A stretch of 64,000 nt of DNA from Acanthococcus lagerstroemiae. Its lineage: Eukaryota > Arthropoda > Insecta > Hemiptera > Eriococcidae. A program made the translations under genes and the position numbers. Of this stretch, positions 22,783-33,436 are shown piece by piece (position 1 is the stretch's first letter; every line of letters begins with the position of its first letter). The stretch covers positions 42,278,268-42,342,267 of the forward strand of contig CM063108.1 in assembly GCA_031841125.1 (NCBI GenBank), read 5' to 3'. The notes beneath the pieces were generated by a model, which was not told where the DNA came from, ran no database searches, and was given only the letters and a program-made list of their open reading frames with translations.

Positions 22783-23463
22783 CAAGGCTGCCATCATTTT
22801 TCAAGAATGATTTTTCATGACTTTTCTAGGTTTTCCGGATCTATTTTTTCATGACTTCTTCTTTCGAGTGAGGAAGGAGTAATGGATTTTAGTAAGACTT
22901 TTTCTCTCTCTATCATGATCATAACGCCAGCAAGAAAAAACTACTGCATTACGTCTGTCTGGCGCCGTGTTTCGCAGATAGCACTGGGCACAATTTACAC
23001 ACAGAAACAATTCGACTGATGGACACGTAGTTATACTCTTAATTAAATATGAATAAAGGGGAAACATTTTCCCCTTTTCAAGCGTGACTATTCAATTTGA
23101 TAGAATATGAGCCATAAACCTAGTTTGTGGTTCAGGGGGGTCTGGTTGGCCGACTGAATAGCGTGGTCTCGGAATTCGGAGGTCTTGGGTTCGAGCCCAC
23201 GTAGCAACTCTCTACATTTCGATCTAGGCCGGGTTTTTCGGTCAGGAGAGAAATCCCTAACAGCCTCCCCGACGTCTCAAAGGTAATGCTCGAAAGGGAT
23301 TCCAGGGCTCGGGTTAAGAGTAAAATTAGAAAAGAAAATTAGCTGTCATTCAGAGGATCAAAATTCCATTATTCGGATGAAAACTCCATTAATTTTCCAT
23401 GACTTTCCCCGACCATTCAAATTCCATGACTTTTCCCAGGGTTTTCAGAAAGTGCCAACCTTG
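22783..23463. mobile_element. Decayed hAT-like element interrupted by a SINE
   Basis: The left end caaggctgccatcattt pairs with a right end that reads caaggttggcactttc on the opposite strand. The internal strings ttttcatgacttttc and ttccatgactttcc recur at both sides, as in a widespread class of hAT-related repeats. The first bases fit the hAT YARNG rule. The flanking 8-mers differ, so the duplication is not visible. A SINE sits at 23137-23340. Confidence 0.45.
23137..23340 (+). mobile_element. tRNA-derived SINE, full-length copy
   Basis: The 5' part carries an A box (ctggttggccgactga) and a B box (gggttcgagccc). It is followed by the family body: catttcgatctaggcc, cagcctccccgacgtctc, gtaatgctcgaaaggg, ccagggctcgggtt and a short A-rich tail. 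The same body appears at 30154-30371 (minus), 47240-47329 and 55208-55430. It is inserted in the hAT-like element around it. Confidence 0.85.
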
Positions 23464-23940
23464 TTAGAGTGTCAGACATTTTTTATATTATTGTTCGAAA
23501 ACATTACCTGGGCCTAATGTTCTCGCAAATTTTAGAACTATTATTCATGTAACTGACATGTTTGAATTTTTCTTTGTATGAGTATAAAGAATTCATCATT
23601 TATGCGTTAATTTCGGTATTTACTTCCATTTTGGCATTTAGCACTTAACCCTCTCCCCCAGAAATAATAATAGGACTTAGCCCCTTCCAACTTTCGATGT
23701 CCTTTTCATTTTCAATTCCGAAGCACTTAGCTGATGTTCTTTCATTATAGACTGGGGTGGTAGTGGACCATAAGAGCTATAATTTTTTATTTTTTTTATT
23801 TTTTTATAGCTACAAAAAAATATTGAAACTTCTGCACTTGTTTTCCTCAAAAGTAACATTTTGGCACTCAACCACTCTTGAACTTCCGTGCTTAAATTCC
23901 TCGCAGTTCACCGCATCACGCACAGGGTTTAATAACCAGT

Positions 23941-24017
23941 TAAGTTCAGTGAGGTTTCATTATTTCAACAAGATTTGCCAGTAAACTATTGCATCATAAA
24001 GACAGGTTCGTTCTGAA
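23941..24017. repeat. Left direct repeat flanking a LINE
   Basis: This 77-bp block (taagttcagtgaggtttcat ... caggttcgttctgaa) recurs at 25639-25714 with roughly ten differences and one single-base gap. The two copies bracket the LINE fragment exactly. Confidence 0.85.
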
Positions 24018-25638
24018 GCATTAGTAACAACACGTAAGGATTATATCACAAATTTCCACAAAGAGCTTTACGGCCTTTCAGCTAACCGCCCACAATCTAA
24101 GGATCCATTCTTGCCACTGCTGTCCAAAGAAGTAGAATCTATCCTTAAAAATCTGAAAATTGGCAAAGCACCAGGCCCGATAAGATCGAACAGTACATTG
24201 AAAGAATTCGCAGGCGTGTTAGCAAAGCCACTAACCCAGCTATTTAACAGAATATTGCTAGAGGAAAGGTCTCATCCCATTGGAAAATGAACGAGATCAT
24301 TCTACTGTATAAAAAAGGGAACAAAAACCTATTAGATAATTATCGCCCCATCAGCCTCTTCTCCAACCTGGCACAGACGTTCATGAAGGCTCTGAAAAAC
24401 AGGATTTACCTACAGCTAGATAATGTCCAGCCGATCGAGCAGGCGGGGTTCCGAAAGGGCTTTACGACAACAGACCATATCCACACGCTGAACCAACTGA
24501 TCGAGAAAGCGAACGCATATCAACTTAATTTAAATGTCATCTTTGTAGATTTCTGCAAAGCTTCTGACACCGTAAATCACAGGCACTTATGGGATGCTCT
24601 AAGATCCCAGGGAGTAAACCAAAAAATTGTAAAAATAGAGTTTTATTGTGATACTCAAGCGTATGTGAGAATATGGACAGACTGGGATCCGTCTTCAAGG
24701 TACATAAGGGTGTGAAGCAAGGCAACCCCCTGTCCTCGAACTTATTCAATGCACTCCTAGAACACATCTTCAGAAAACTAGACTGGACAGGAATGGGTAT
24801 CAAAATCGATGGGCAAAATTTAAACCATTTAAGATTTGCGGATGACATTGTGCTAATAAGCGGGGACAGGAGAGAGCTGTAGACGATGCCCGACGGGCTG
24901 GTGGCAGAAAGCGGGGAAGCAGGGCTCAAAATACAACCAAAACCAAGGCTATGTGTAATGTCGAAAGGGATAAAATTAAGGTGGGAGGGGTAGAATTAGA
25001 AATATACACATACTTGGGGCAAATTATTTCCTTTAAAGAAAATATGGGCATAGTGGTAAAAAAGAGAATAAGCCCAGCGTAGAAGGGATTCTGGGCCCTG
25101 CTGACGGTGTTCAAAGGAAAGTTGAGTACGGCTTCTAAGATCCGAATGATCAAATCATGCATTCTACCAATCATGACGTATGGAGCTTGGACATGGTCGC
25201 TTACGGAGTCCCAATCCAGAAAGCTGGTGGTCACACAGAGGGGAATGGAAAGAAACATCATGGGAATCAAGAGAAACGACAAGATCAGAGCGAAAGTAAT
25301 CAGAAAAAAAAACATGCAGAGGGATAATAACCTCGATCGAAAAATTGATATTCCAATATGCAGGCCTCCTAGCGAGGGTGGAGGTTGAGAGATGGTGCAG
25401 GGAAGTGACGTTCTGGGTTCCGTACGGCCATGAGGAGAGGCAGGCCAGCAACGAGGTGGAGAGACGAAATTATCAAAAGAGTAGGTACACCTTGGTGTAG
25501 AGCGGCACAGGACAGACAGGTCTGGCGTAACGGTAGGGGAGGCCAATGCCCGCGATACGGGGTTCGGTATGTGAGATAGAAAGTAATTATTTTTATTTTT
25601 TTTCACATCCACATACTAATAAAGGCTGATTATTACTA
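24018..25638 (+). pseudogene. RTE-like LINE, 5'-truncated, with several frameshifts
   Basis: The frame enters inside the segment before the reverse transcriptase (RKDYITNFHKELYG) and passes KIGKAPGPIRS. It shifts frame near 24270-24287 and then reads NEIILLYKKGNKNLLDNYRP, GFRKGFTTTDHI and VIFVDFCKASDTV. After a shift near 24690 come VKQGNPLSSNLFNALLEHIF and HLRFADDIVL, with the FADD catalytic pair intact. Degenerate sequence follows, then PIMTYGAWTWSLTE and QRGMERNIMGIKR (25107-25388). The tail RRGRPATRWRDEIIKRVG ends at TAG 25577-25579. The order matches the RTE-like fragment at 21125. The endonuclease is missing through 5' truncation. Long antisense frames here, including 228 codons, are shadows. 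Confidence 0.85.
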
Positions 25639-25714
25639 TAAGTTCAGTTAGGTTTCATTATCCAACAGGATTTACCAGGAAACTGTTGCACCATAAAAAC
25701 AGGTTCGTTCTGAA
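25639..25714. repeat. Right direct repeat flanking a LINE
   Basis: This is the partner of 23941-24017. It is a 76-bp copy ending aggttcgttctgaa. Confidence 0.85.
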
Positions 25715-28448
25715 ATTCGACCTGTTCTGATCTGTGAACATCCCTATTGTATTCGCATTCTCATCCCTAACGTCACCGTCATATACTTTCACACTTCAAT
25801 TACGTACACGATTTTCATCAAATGAAACTATACACCGCAGTAACATTCGGAAAATGTAACCAACGCTTATGTAATCGCACGTGGCGACGGGAAGTCTAAC
25901 AAATGAATGTCAAAAGGTTTTTCTTCTCCTTTTTCCGGGTACAGCCGCGTCCATTGACCTAAACGAAAACCTATAAGTAAGTTTTCCAATCACGTGACCC
26001 AATTTCAGCATAACCGAAGTCATTATGTTCCCGTTACGCATCAATAGTGAAGGGGGCAGAGGGGGTGGAGGCGGTAAGGAAGTACATGGCTGGCTCGTGA
26101 CGATCTCCGGGTACGTGCAGATGCATTCCCCGTGAGTGAACCTCGCCGGCGTATAGTTACATACGAGAGCGGCGGATGCGGAAGGCCCACTTCCTCCTCA
26201 AAACGAACCATCGCCGCCGCCGTCCGAAATTATAATTTCAGATTGGAAACGCAATTCGCTCGACTTCGGATATACGCTTTGCCGGAGCGCCGAACACGCG
26301 CACGCTGACAATGGAGGTGAGGCATTTTGCCTTTCGAACGCATGAAATCATATCGTGAATACCAATTAAGCAAATTCCTAATTTCTCTACACAGTCTCCA
26401 CAATATTGCCTTCTCCGCCGGCGCAGACGAAAAAGAAAATAGCTGCTCGCATTTGAACATCAGGCAACACGCGCACCGATGCCAATACCGGTAAAACACA
26501 CGACCTACCAAAAAGCCGACCGTTTTCTCCTGGCTGTACACAGTAGAATAGAGACGAAATGGCCGGACTGAAAAAGGGGCACACTGCGAGCAACCTGTTA
26601 CGGGAGGACAACACCTCATCGTCGAACTGGTAAACGTGATTATACCACAGCAGTTCTCAAGTACATGTTATCCGTTCCGGATGGCCGAGTAAGCCTCCTG
26701 TCCCCCAGAACACAGCCCCCACTGGCGAAGCACTATATTACACCGCCGGTGTAACTGAGACGTAAGACGAGGCGCGAATAATAAAAAAGACTTCCTGGTA
26801 ATTCGATCGTAATTCTCTCGGCTTAGGTATACTACATATTACTATTTTCCCTTCTTCATACCCGCCGCGCCCTCCGGCCTCATTCGGGGTTAGCAGAACT
26901 CGTACAAGTTCAGTAAGCCGGATACTTACAGCAGGTGGTTTTGTGTATGAAAAGTTTTTTCGGATTCCGCCGCATGCTTTGGCGATGGTAGAGAAAGGGC
27001 GGCGCGAGCGGCAGCAAAAACATCATACATAAAAAAACACTCCCGATAAGTTTTCGCGGAGTGCCGAGGGGGTGCAGGAAGGAGACGGATGTGCCGCTGG
27101 ATTCTTGCGTAAGCGTTTCAAAATAATCGAAAGGGTTCGGCGCGTATTCCGTAATGCGTAATCAAGTGACATCGTGAAGGACGGGCGCACAACTTACACA
27201 ACCCTACTGGGATGTGCAAGGGGAACCGACGAGGGCTCGTAAATGGAATAGGCAAAATACCGAAGAGAAGGCTGGTCATATCAGCTCACCATGCTAAATG
27301 AAAAATACGTCGAAACATTCGAAAACCTTGCGTAACATTTGGAAAGTTCCTTATCGAGGTGCCGAGAACTAGCCGATACTTACAAATTTAGGCGCTCCGT
27401 CGTTTTCTCATCTTGAAGCACTCAACCCAACAGAGACAGATTGATCTTGTAGCATAAAGTAAGACCGTTGACCATCAAACTCACTGAATCTATTTTCCCA
27501 ATGTACATTTCAAGTCATCTAGTGGTCAGTTACGAACTTAGCTTTCGTGCAGACATGGGCTTATGTAAATTTTGTGGACCCTCCATGTAAGTCAAAACAC
27601 AAGAAAGGAATGACAAGTAACAGTGCTGCCAGGTGGTTTCCTAAAAAATCTGTAGTTTTGACATGTCCGTACGGCAATTTTTTTCATTATTGCATAGTTA
27701 TGTTTTGTGGACTCTTATACATCTTATCCTCATCGATGGTGTAATGCATAAAGGCCCTATTTCCATTTTTTTTTTTTTTTTGTAGTTTCAAGACATTACT
27801 ATCATTTAAAAGGAAATTTTACTCTCTTCCTATTACATGTAAACCTTCTTTTTCACGCTAGATACTTGAATTCTTCGTAACAATTGAATTCTAAAAATAT
27901 AATATCAAATATCGTACATCCTCTACCCCTACCACTGAAGTTATCCGTGCAAAAAGACCGCATGTATCCACTTACCAGCGCATTTGATGCAATAAAATTA
28001 CAAATTAGCATGTCACCCGATTACATATATGCTTCCTCTTGACAATCTTCAGGATTGAAATTGTTATTTTGGTGCACTTTAATCTAAATTTGCATTACCT
28101 AGTTTCATCGTTCCTTATTTTATGAACTTACAACTAATGGAAATTTCGAAAAAAGAGAGTAATATTATTATCTAGCTTTTAATAAATGTGAACATTTTCC
28201 TGAAAAGGTCCCACTTCTGAGGCATTAGTTTAAGAGAGCGTTTTTTCCGACACTGTGGTCAAAAATATCGATTTTGGAATTTTTAGCATTTCTGATAGAG
28301 TGAACCCTGTTCCTTCGAATGCCGGCTAAGTTGATTTCTAATAGAAAATGTAATTTTGTACTAAACGTTGAATAAAACCTATGATTTCGTAACATTTCTT
28401 TAAAATGAAGAATAAATTTTGCCACCAATCAATGAGAACTCAATTCAC
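25715..28448. other. CpG-containing single-copy-looking sequence, no gene identified
   Basis: The part at about 26030-27140 is richer in CpG and purine-C blocks than most of the window and could be regulatory or intronic host DNA. A 129-codon minus frame (26230-26619) has no recognised domain. A run of 16 T lies at 27766-27781. I find no promoter or exon that I can defend. Confidence 0.35.
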
Positions 28449-28748
28449 TTTTGAGGTATTTAGTTGAGACCACCAGGTAATACTAGATAAAATTTGTGAT
28501 CGATTGAGACCTCGTGGAGCCTTCAGAATGCAAAATTTGCTGAGTTATTTGTACCTAATGTTGAAGTTTTATGTCATTTTTACAAGAAAAACTTCGAACG
28601 CCTTTTCCTCAAAACTTTGTTTTTTGAGATTTCAACTTCAAATGCGCAAAACTCAGCAAACTTTGCACTTAGAAGGCTCCGCGAGGCCTCGATCGATCAG
28701 AAACTTCATCCAGTATTACCAGGTGGTCTTAATTCAATGCCTCAATTA
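28449..28748. mobile_element. 300-bp foldback MITE with ~140-bp arms
   Basis: The left arm (gagaccaccaggtaatact, gacctcgtggagccttc, caaaatttgctgagtt) and the right arm are inverted copies along about 140 bp. On the opposite strand the right arm reads aagaccacctggtaatact, ggcctcgcggagccttc and caaagtttgctgagtt. The 81- and 65-codon frames inside are incidental. Confidence 0.85.
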
Positions 28749-28941
28749 GAAAAACGTGCACACATTAGTTATTTTTTCAAATATCGGCTGTTATTTAATT
28801 ATCCTTATAACTAGTCAGATACAACTGAGAGCACAATAGTAGTTCATCCACCATCCATTGCATTTTTTTACTTTTCTATGGATTCTTATTCAAGATGTTT
28901 CAGTCAAATGAAATTGATGACACAATACTAGAAACTTCAGA

Positions 28942-29540
28942 GAGGCGCAGGGCGATCACGATCGATCCCGGAGACGGCGTGATTGACCGTCTTGCGCCGG
29001 AGCTGGACACCCTGGTCCCAGAGCTGTTGAAGAGCAAAAGCGGTTGAAACCGGGTGTTGGCTTTCGTTTCGGCCATCATGCGACGGAAGATGGAGGCAGA
29101 GTGGTCGAGACAGAGGAGGCAAGGAGGAGAAGCTGAAGTTGCTGCTGCTACTGCGGCGGCGGATACCATTCAGCGAAGCCCGCCCGTAGCACCAGGGCTG
29201 GAGCAGAGCTCGCCCGCAGTGCAAGGGCTGGAGCTTCAATCGGATGAGTCTCACACGATGAGTGAGTGAAAAGGAAGAGGCAGCGCATCCGGCTGCGGGG
29301 GACCTGAAATTTCCAGGCGAGCGCTCTGAGAGTGTGAACCTCGGTCAGTAGGGAACCCCGTGGTGGCCCTGGCAGGACGCGCGCACCGTTCCAGCCAAGA
29401 GAAATGGGGGCTCGGGCCCGGCCCCAAAGCGTTCCCCTCGGTACTGTTGCGAAGCCCTAAAGGGTAGTTCCCGGTGCCAGGAGTGCGGTGTCTCACGGGC
29501 CACTTTGGCATGCGTGCATCGCCATACGTCCCACCACACC
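28942..29540 (+). mobile_element. Poly(A)-less retroposon, longest copy, 15-bp target-site duplication
   Basis: A 599-bp GC-rich insert lies between perfect 15-bp copies of actagaaacttcaga (28927-28941 and 29541-29555). Its last ~100 bp are the part shared by the shorter copies: ggtgccaggagtgcggtgtc, actttggcatgcgtgcatcg, catacgtcccaccacacc. It ends without a poly(A) tail. Its first half reads in one plus frame as RRRAITIDPGDGVIDRL, a TGA at 29045, then FVSAIMRRKMEAEWSRQ and an alanine- and glutamate-rich stretch to a stop at 29269. That frame could be a remnant of a protein, but no domain is recognised. Long minus-strand frames are shadows of it. Confidence 0.75.
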
Positions 29541-29555
29541 ACTAGAAACTTCAGA

Positions 29556-30153
29556 AAAGCGGATAAGTTGGCCGAGTGACTGATAACACCCAGTTCACTG
29601 ACGTACAATTGCGCAAGTTGTTTTCTAATTATACTAGAAACTTCTCTTTTTGGAGATACGGCCTCTACGCACTATATCATCGATCACTAAGAACTTTGCA
29701 AATAAGGAATAACTGTCCAATTCTGCAGCGACTAACACCCTAATAATAGCGCTACCTATAGTTTATTGCGAAAATTAGAAAGGAACTATTCTTTAATCGT
29801 CATAATTTGAACTCAAAGTTTCGAAAACTCCAACTCGACTACTCAACTCAATGTTAGAGAGTTGATTTTCGGCTTTTGGCTTAAATTTTCCATTTTTATC
29901 CGCTTTTTAGTCAAATCCGTACTATTTTATCCTAACAAACTTACTCAAAATTAGAAAATGCCGTAATTATACGGACAAATCCGTATATCTGGCAGTACTG
30001 CAAGTGAGTGACCAGTGACGACTGTCGGCAGTATCAGGTGCTGCCGCTTGTCGCATTGCCTTGAGGAGTGTGAAGTGAGCGAGCGGACATAGGCGTGCGC
30101 CTCTAATGCCTTCCCGTTAATCCATCGCTGCTAGTGGTCAAGTCCGCACGACA
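29556..30153. other. No recognisable feature
   Basis: AT-rich sequence followed by a CpG-richer stretch (30000-30150). I see no exon or terminal repeat. Confidence 0.4.
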
Positions 30154-30371
30154 CTCTCTTTTTCTAATTTGCTCTCAACCCGATCCCTGGAATTCGCCCT
30201 TTCGAGCATTACTTCAGAGACGTCGGGGAGGCTGTTAGGGCTGTCTTAGCCCTCTACCCTTCTGGCCGAAAAATCAGCCTAGTTCGAAATCTGGCGAGTT
30301 GATAGGTGGGCTCGAACCCGGGATCTCCGGATTCCAAGACCAACGCGCTATTCACTGGGCAAACCAGACCC
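30154..30371 (-). mobile_element. tRNA-derived SINE, minus-oriented copy
   Basis: On the minus strand the copy starts ggggtctggtttgcccagtg, carries a B box (gggttcgagccc), then cagcctccccgacgtctc and ccagggatcgggttgagag, and ends in an A-rich tail at about 30154. It is the same family as 23137, 47240 and 55208. Confidence 0.85.
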
Positions 30372-30617
30372 CACCCCCCGCATGAAACTCAGACCGGTCA
30401 TAAAATTTACAGGAGTACCCCACTATCCCCCAGTCAATTTAGCATAGAATGAACAGAACGTTCCACACGGAACACACGTTTCTCTCAGCATAATATGAAC
30501 ATGTGAACAACCTGTGGATGTCGGTCTGTTTCATGCACCCAGTGGTGCGCTGTTTTACAATGAAGAGTTGGCTTCTTATTTGAATATTTAAACTGCGAAA
30601 GCTTTCAAGTAACAAGG

Positions 30618-30839
30618 ATAATTGAAGGGTAAAGAATCAAAACTCACATTTGCCATTTTACTCCAAAGGCGCAAATAGGCAAAATACTGTACACGGATGC
30701 AGGAATATCTTTACTGCGACTGCATATTCACAGGTGCAGCAAAGATATTCCTCCACCCATGAACAGTATTTTGCCTGTTTACGCCCTTGCAAGTAAATTA
30801 GCAAATGTGAGTTTTGATTCTTTACTCTTCAATTACATA
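30618..30839. mobile_element. 222-bp foldback MITE
   Basis: The arms of about 100 bp are inverted copies. The left begins aattgaagggtaaagaatc and the right end reads aattgaagagtaaagaatc on the other strand. Both arms contain aaaactcacatttgc and ggcaaaatactgt. The loop is about 20 bp. Confidence 0.9.
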
Positions 30840-31059
30840 ATATGTATACTCATATCAGATTGATGACTTGACTATACCTAAAAACTGAGGCGTGCCGACG
30901 CGCGAGGGCGAGGATTGTTGAAGAAAATTTTCGGGTATTTTCTACTATCCATGTAATACTTTAGAATGACCGACTTAGTAGATACTCATTCCCCATCAGT
31001 ATTATTGACACTTGAAATATTCTAACATTCAGCATGAAAAACCTCACTAACTACTAGAA

Positions 31060-31165
31060 TGCAAGAAAACCGTACTAGTGCACACGCCTTTTTTGACAAT
31101 GTTGATTGAGGTCCTCTTTATCTATTCGAGCAAACCATAATCTGTATCTGGGAACTTCCCAGCAA
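31060..31165. repeat. Left direct repeat flanking a LINE tail
   Basis: The block caagaaaaccgtactagtgc ... tcgagcaaaccataatctgt is matched, with more divergence and a ~14-bp insertion, by 31542-31662. Confidence 0.6.
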
Positions 31166-31189
31166 TATCCTCGTATACTACAATGATAA

Positions 31190-31520
31190 CAAGTGATTCC
31201 ACTTCCGAACATCAAATGGAAATGGGCAGGCCATATTTCTTGCCTGGAAGACGACCGATGGATTAATAACCTTTTCGCAACCTTGGGACAAACAAAGAAG
31301 GAGGGGAAGGTAAAAGACTACATGGAAAGGCGGCATTAATAAGAAATTCATACACAACAAAAAATTTCAAACAATAGGCCGACACAAAACAGAATGGGGT
31401 CGCTTATGGGGGAACCTTTGACCGGCACAGGCCAGGGAGTATGGGGCTTCATTTTGAGGACACCCAAACTAAATGTAACAAAATGTGAAATCCTCCCATT
31501 AAGGTGTTTAGATTTAGATG
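31190..31520 (+). pseudogene. RTE-like LINE C-terminal tail fragment
   Basis: From about 31198 the plus frame reads LPNIKWKWAGHISCLEDDRW, the conserved K-W-x-x-AGH-I segment seen in the other RTE-like copies (KLKWKYAGHIL at 21440). A degenerate tail follows with stops near 31337. Only the last ~100 codons of the parent element are present. It lies between two direct repeats. Confidence 0.6.
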
Positions 31521-31541
31521 TATATTCTCCGGTAAGTAGAT

Positions 31542-31662
31542 AATACAAGAAACACGTACTGGCAGATACGCCTATTTTGATAATTTAGGAAACATGAAAC
31601 CTGTGAGGCCCCCTTCATCTACTCGCACAAACCGCATCATCTGTATCCGCCAAGTTCTCGAA
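31542..31662. repeat. Right direct repeat flanking a LINE tail
   Basis: Diverged partner of 31060-31165 (acaagaaacacgtactggc ... cgcacaaaccgcatcatctg). Confidence 0.6.
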
Positions 31663-32815
31663 AATTTCCAGGAATAAGTGATTTTTCCTTCTTCTGAAAC
31701 CTTGGTAATAACTATACTGGTTTTTCATGTTGGAACCACCAGTCTGCCGATGGAAGCCTGAATAATATTCTGAAGTAAAATGGGAAACATTTGTCGTTTT
31801 TCAAGGACTTCCTTGATGTCATCACGAGGGGGGGGGGGGTCCGTACGTGAAAACTAACAGAATCAAACTCAGTGATCATTAAACCCTGTATCGAGCAGTT
31901 TCGAAAAATTACTGTTATTTGGTTCTATCCCCTCTCCCCCTCAATCATACCAAAGGAGTCCGATCAGAAAATTAATTATACTTTGATTATATTTAAACTT
32001 CAACCCCAGTCCTGAATTGCATTTTTTAGCCATTTCTTCCCCATTTTTGGAGCTCACCGCAGAAGCCGTCGAACCAGATCGTGGAGTTGAAAAATTATAC
32101 ACTCTTTAAGTATATCAAATCCCTAGCCAAAACTTTTGTCCGAATATTTTTAGCGTTATTATCTTATTATAGGTTAAGAAAAAATTACTGATGTAAGATT
32201 AATTTCATTTTGACTCCGTGAAGTCCAAGCCAGAGCAATATGAGTTGCTGACTCCGCAGCCTCTTTTTTTCTTGCGTTTTTGTTCATTATGTTTTCGATG
32301 ACCAAGTGATTTGATCACTGATCCTTTGATGTGATCTAAAATTGGGGCCCAGGGGAATTACTCAACCGCATCGATTACTTATCAATGTTTTTGTTCAGTT
32401 TTATTTTGCTTTGCTTCATAAAAATTGTTTTCAATCATTTTCATATATTTTTTGCCTTTTTGATATTTCCGGTGGGCCCCCCTTCTAAGACCGGGCCCCG
32501 GGGGAAATTCCCCCACCCCCTCTCATCAGGCCTGGGTCTCGGATCTCACATTCTGCGACCTAATTATGATTGCTCAATGATCTGTCGTCATCAATCTATC
32601 ATTTGTGGATCTGTGTTCATAAATTTTGGATGTTTTTTATTGCGTTTATCGCTTAATGTTAAAGACAAATAGCATTACTGTCAAAGGAACTATGGGGCCG
32701 GAGGCGGGGTCTCGGTATTTGGCTGGAGTCGGACCAAAGCTTCGATCTCGTAGCCGGAGGTCAGGCTACTAGCGAACCTCGAGTCGATTTTCTCGGGTTC
32801 TGGATTCTCGCTTAA
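31663..32815. other. No gene; poly-G run at 31828-31839
   Basis: Twelve consecutive G occur at 31828-31839. A GC-rich patch with gggcccc strings lies at 32470-32540. No element boundary or exon is visible. Confidence 0.4.
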
Positions 32816-33436
32816 GAGACTGGTAGACACTTTGGAGTGGACCTCAGCTCACAGTATCACTCTTCTAGCTACTGTTCTCATCACATTTCTCTTATTGCTT
32901 CTTCTACCGCCTTCCAATCGAGAAACCAACACAGTTTCCCAGATATTTCCATCTGGATGCAAGTCTGTCACGTCCGCAAGAAGTCATCGTTAAATTCCAA
33001 CGCGAATGAGGCGGAAAGAAAAAGGACCATCCTCGTGTTTACGCACTTTTATCGCCTTCTTTCATCGCGTCGAGAAATTTTATCTGCGATACCGCGAACC
33101 GCGAAAGGTTTGTTATTTAAAATTAACGCGCGGAGACCTCTTTTGCATTTTATATACGTACAGACATGCCTACGTACATCAGTACTTATCTGCTTACAAA
33201 ACGAATACAAACTGATACCTGAAGGGGAAAAAAACGTTGCTTTCCACCTGCACGATTATTTTCCTATACACTCAAAGGTCATCGTCGGTCGCGCTTTAAC
33301 AATTACCGACAAATTTAAAACTTTCTTGTCGTCAGCTTGTATGGAATGTATTTTTTTTTTTTTACAACCATTGCGTGTTTCTATCTCAATCCTTTGCGGA
33401 ATTACAATTACTTTTTTTCCCGTTCCGAAGTTCTAA
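32816..33436 (+). other. Long stop-free frame (~206 codons), function unknown
   Basis: The frame is open from just after a TAA at 32813-32815 to a stop at 33434-33436. The first ATG lies about 48 codons in. A frame this long is unexpected in AT-rich DNA, but composition and content are unremarkable. There is no signal peptide, domain, coiled coil or repeat that I recognise. The C-terminal part is rich in phenylalanine and isoleucine encoded by T-runs. It could be a decayed exon or chance. A second frame (33006-33215) overlaps it. Confidence 0.2.

Noticed and set aside
24926..25612. 228-codon minus-strand open frame
   Set aside because: It is antisense to the C-terminal part of the LINE at 24018-25638, whose plus-strand frames contain recognisable reverse-transcriptase motifs.
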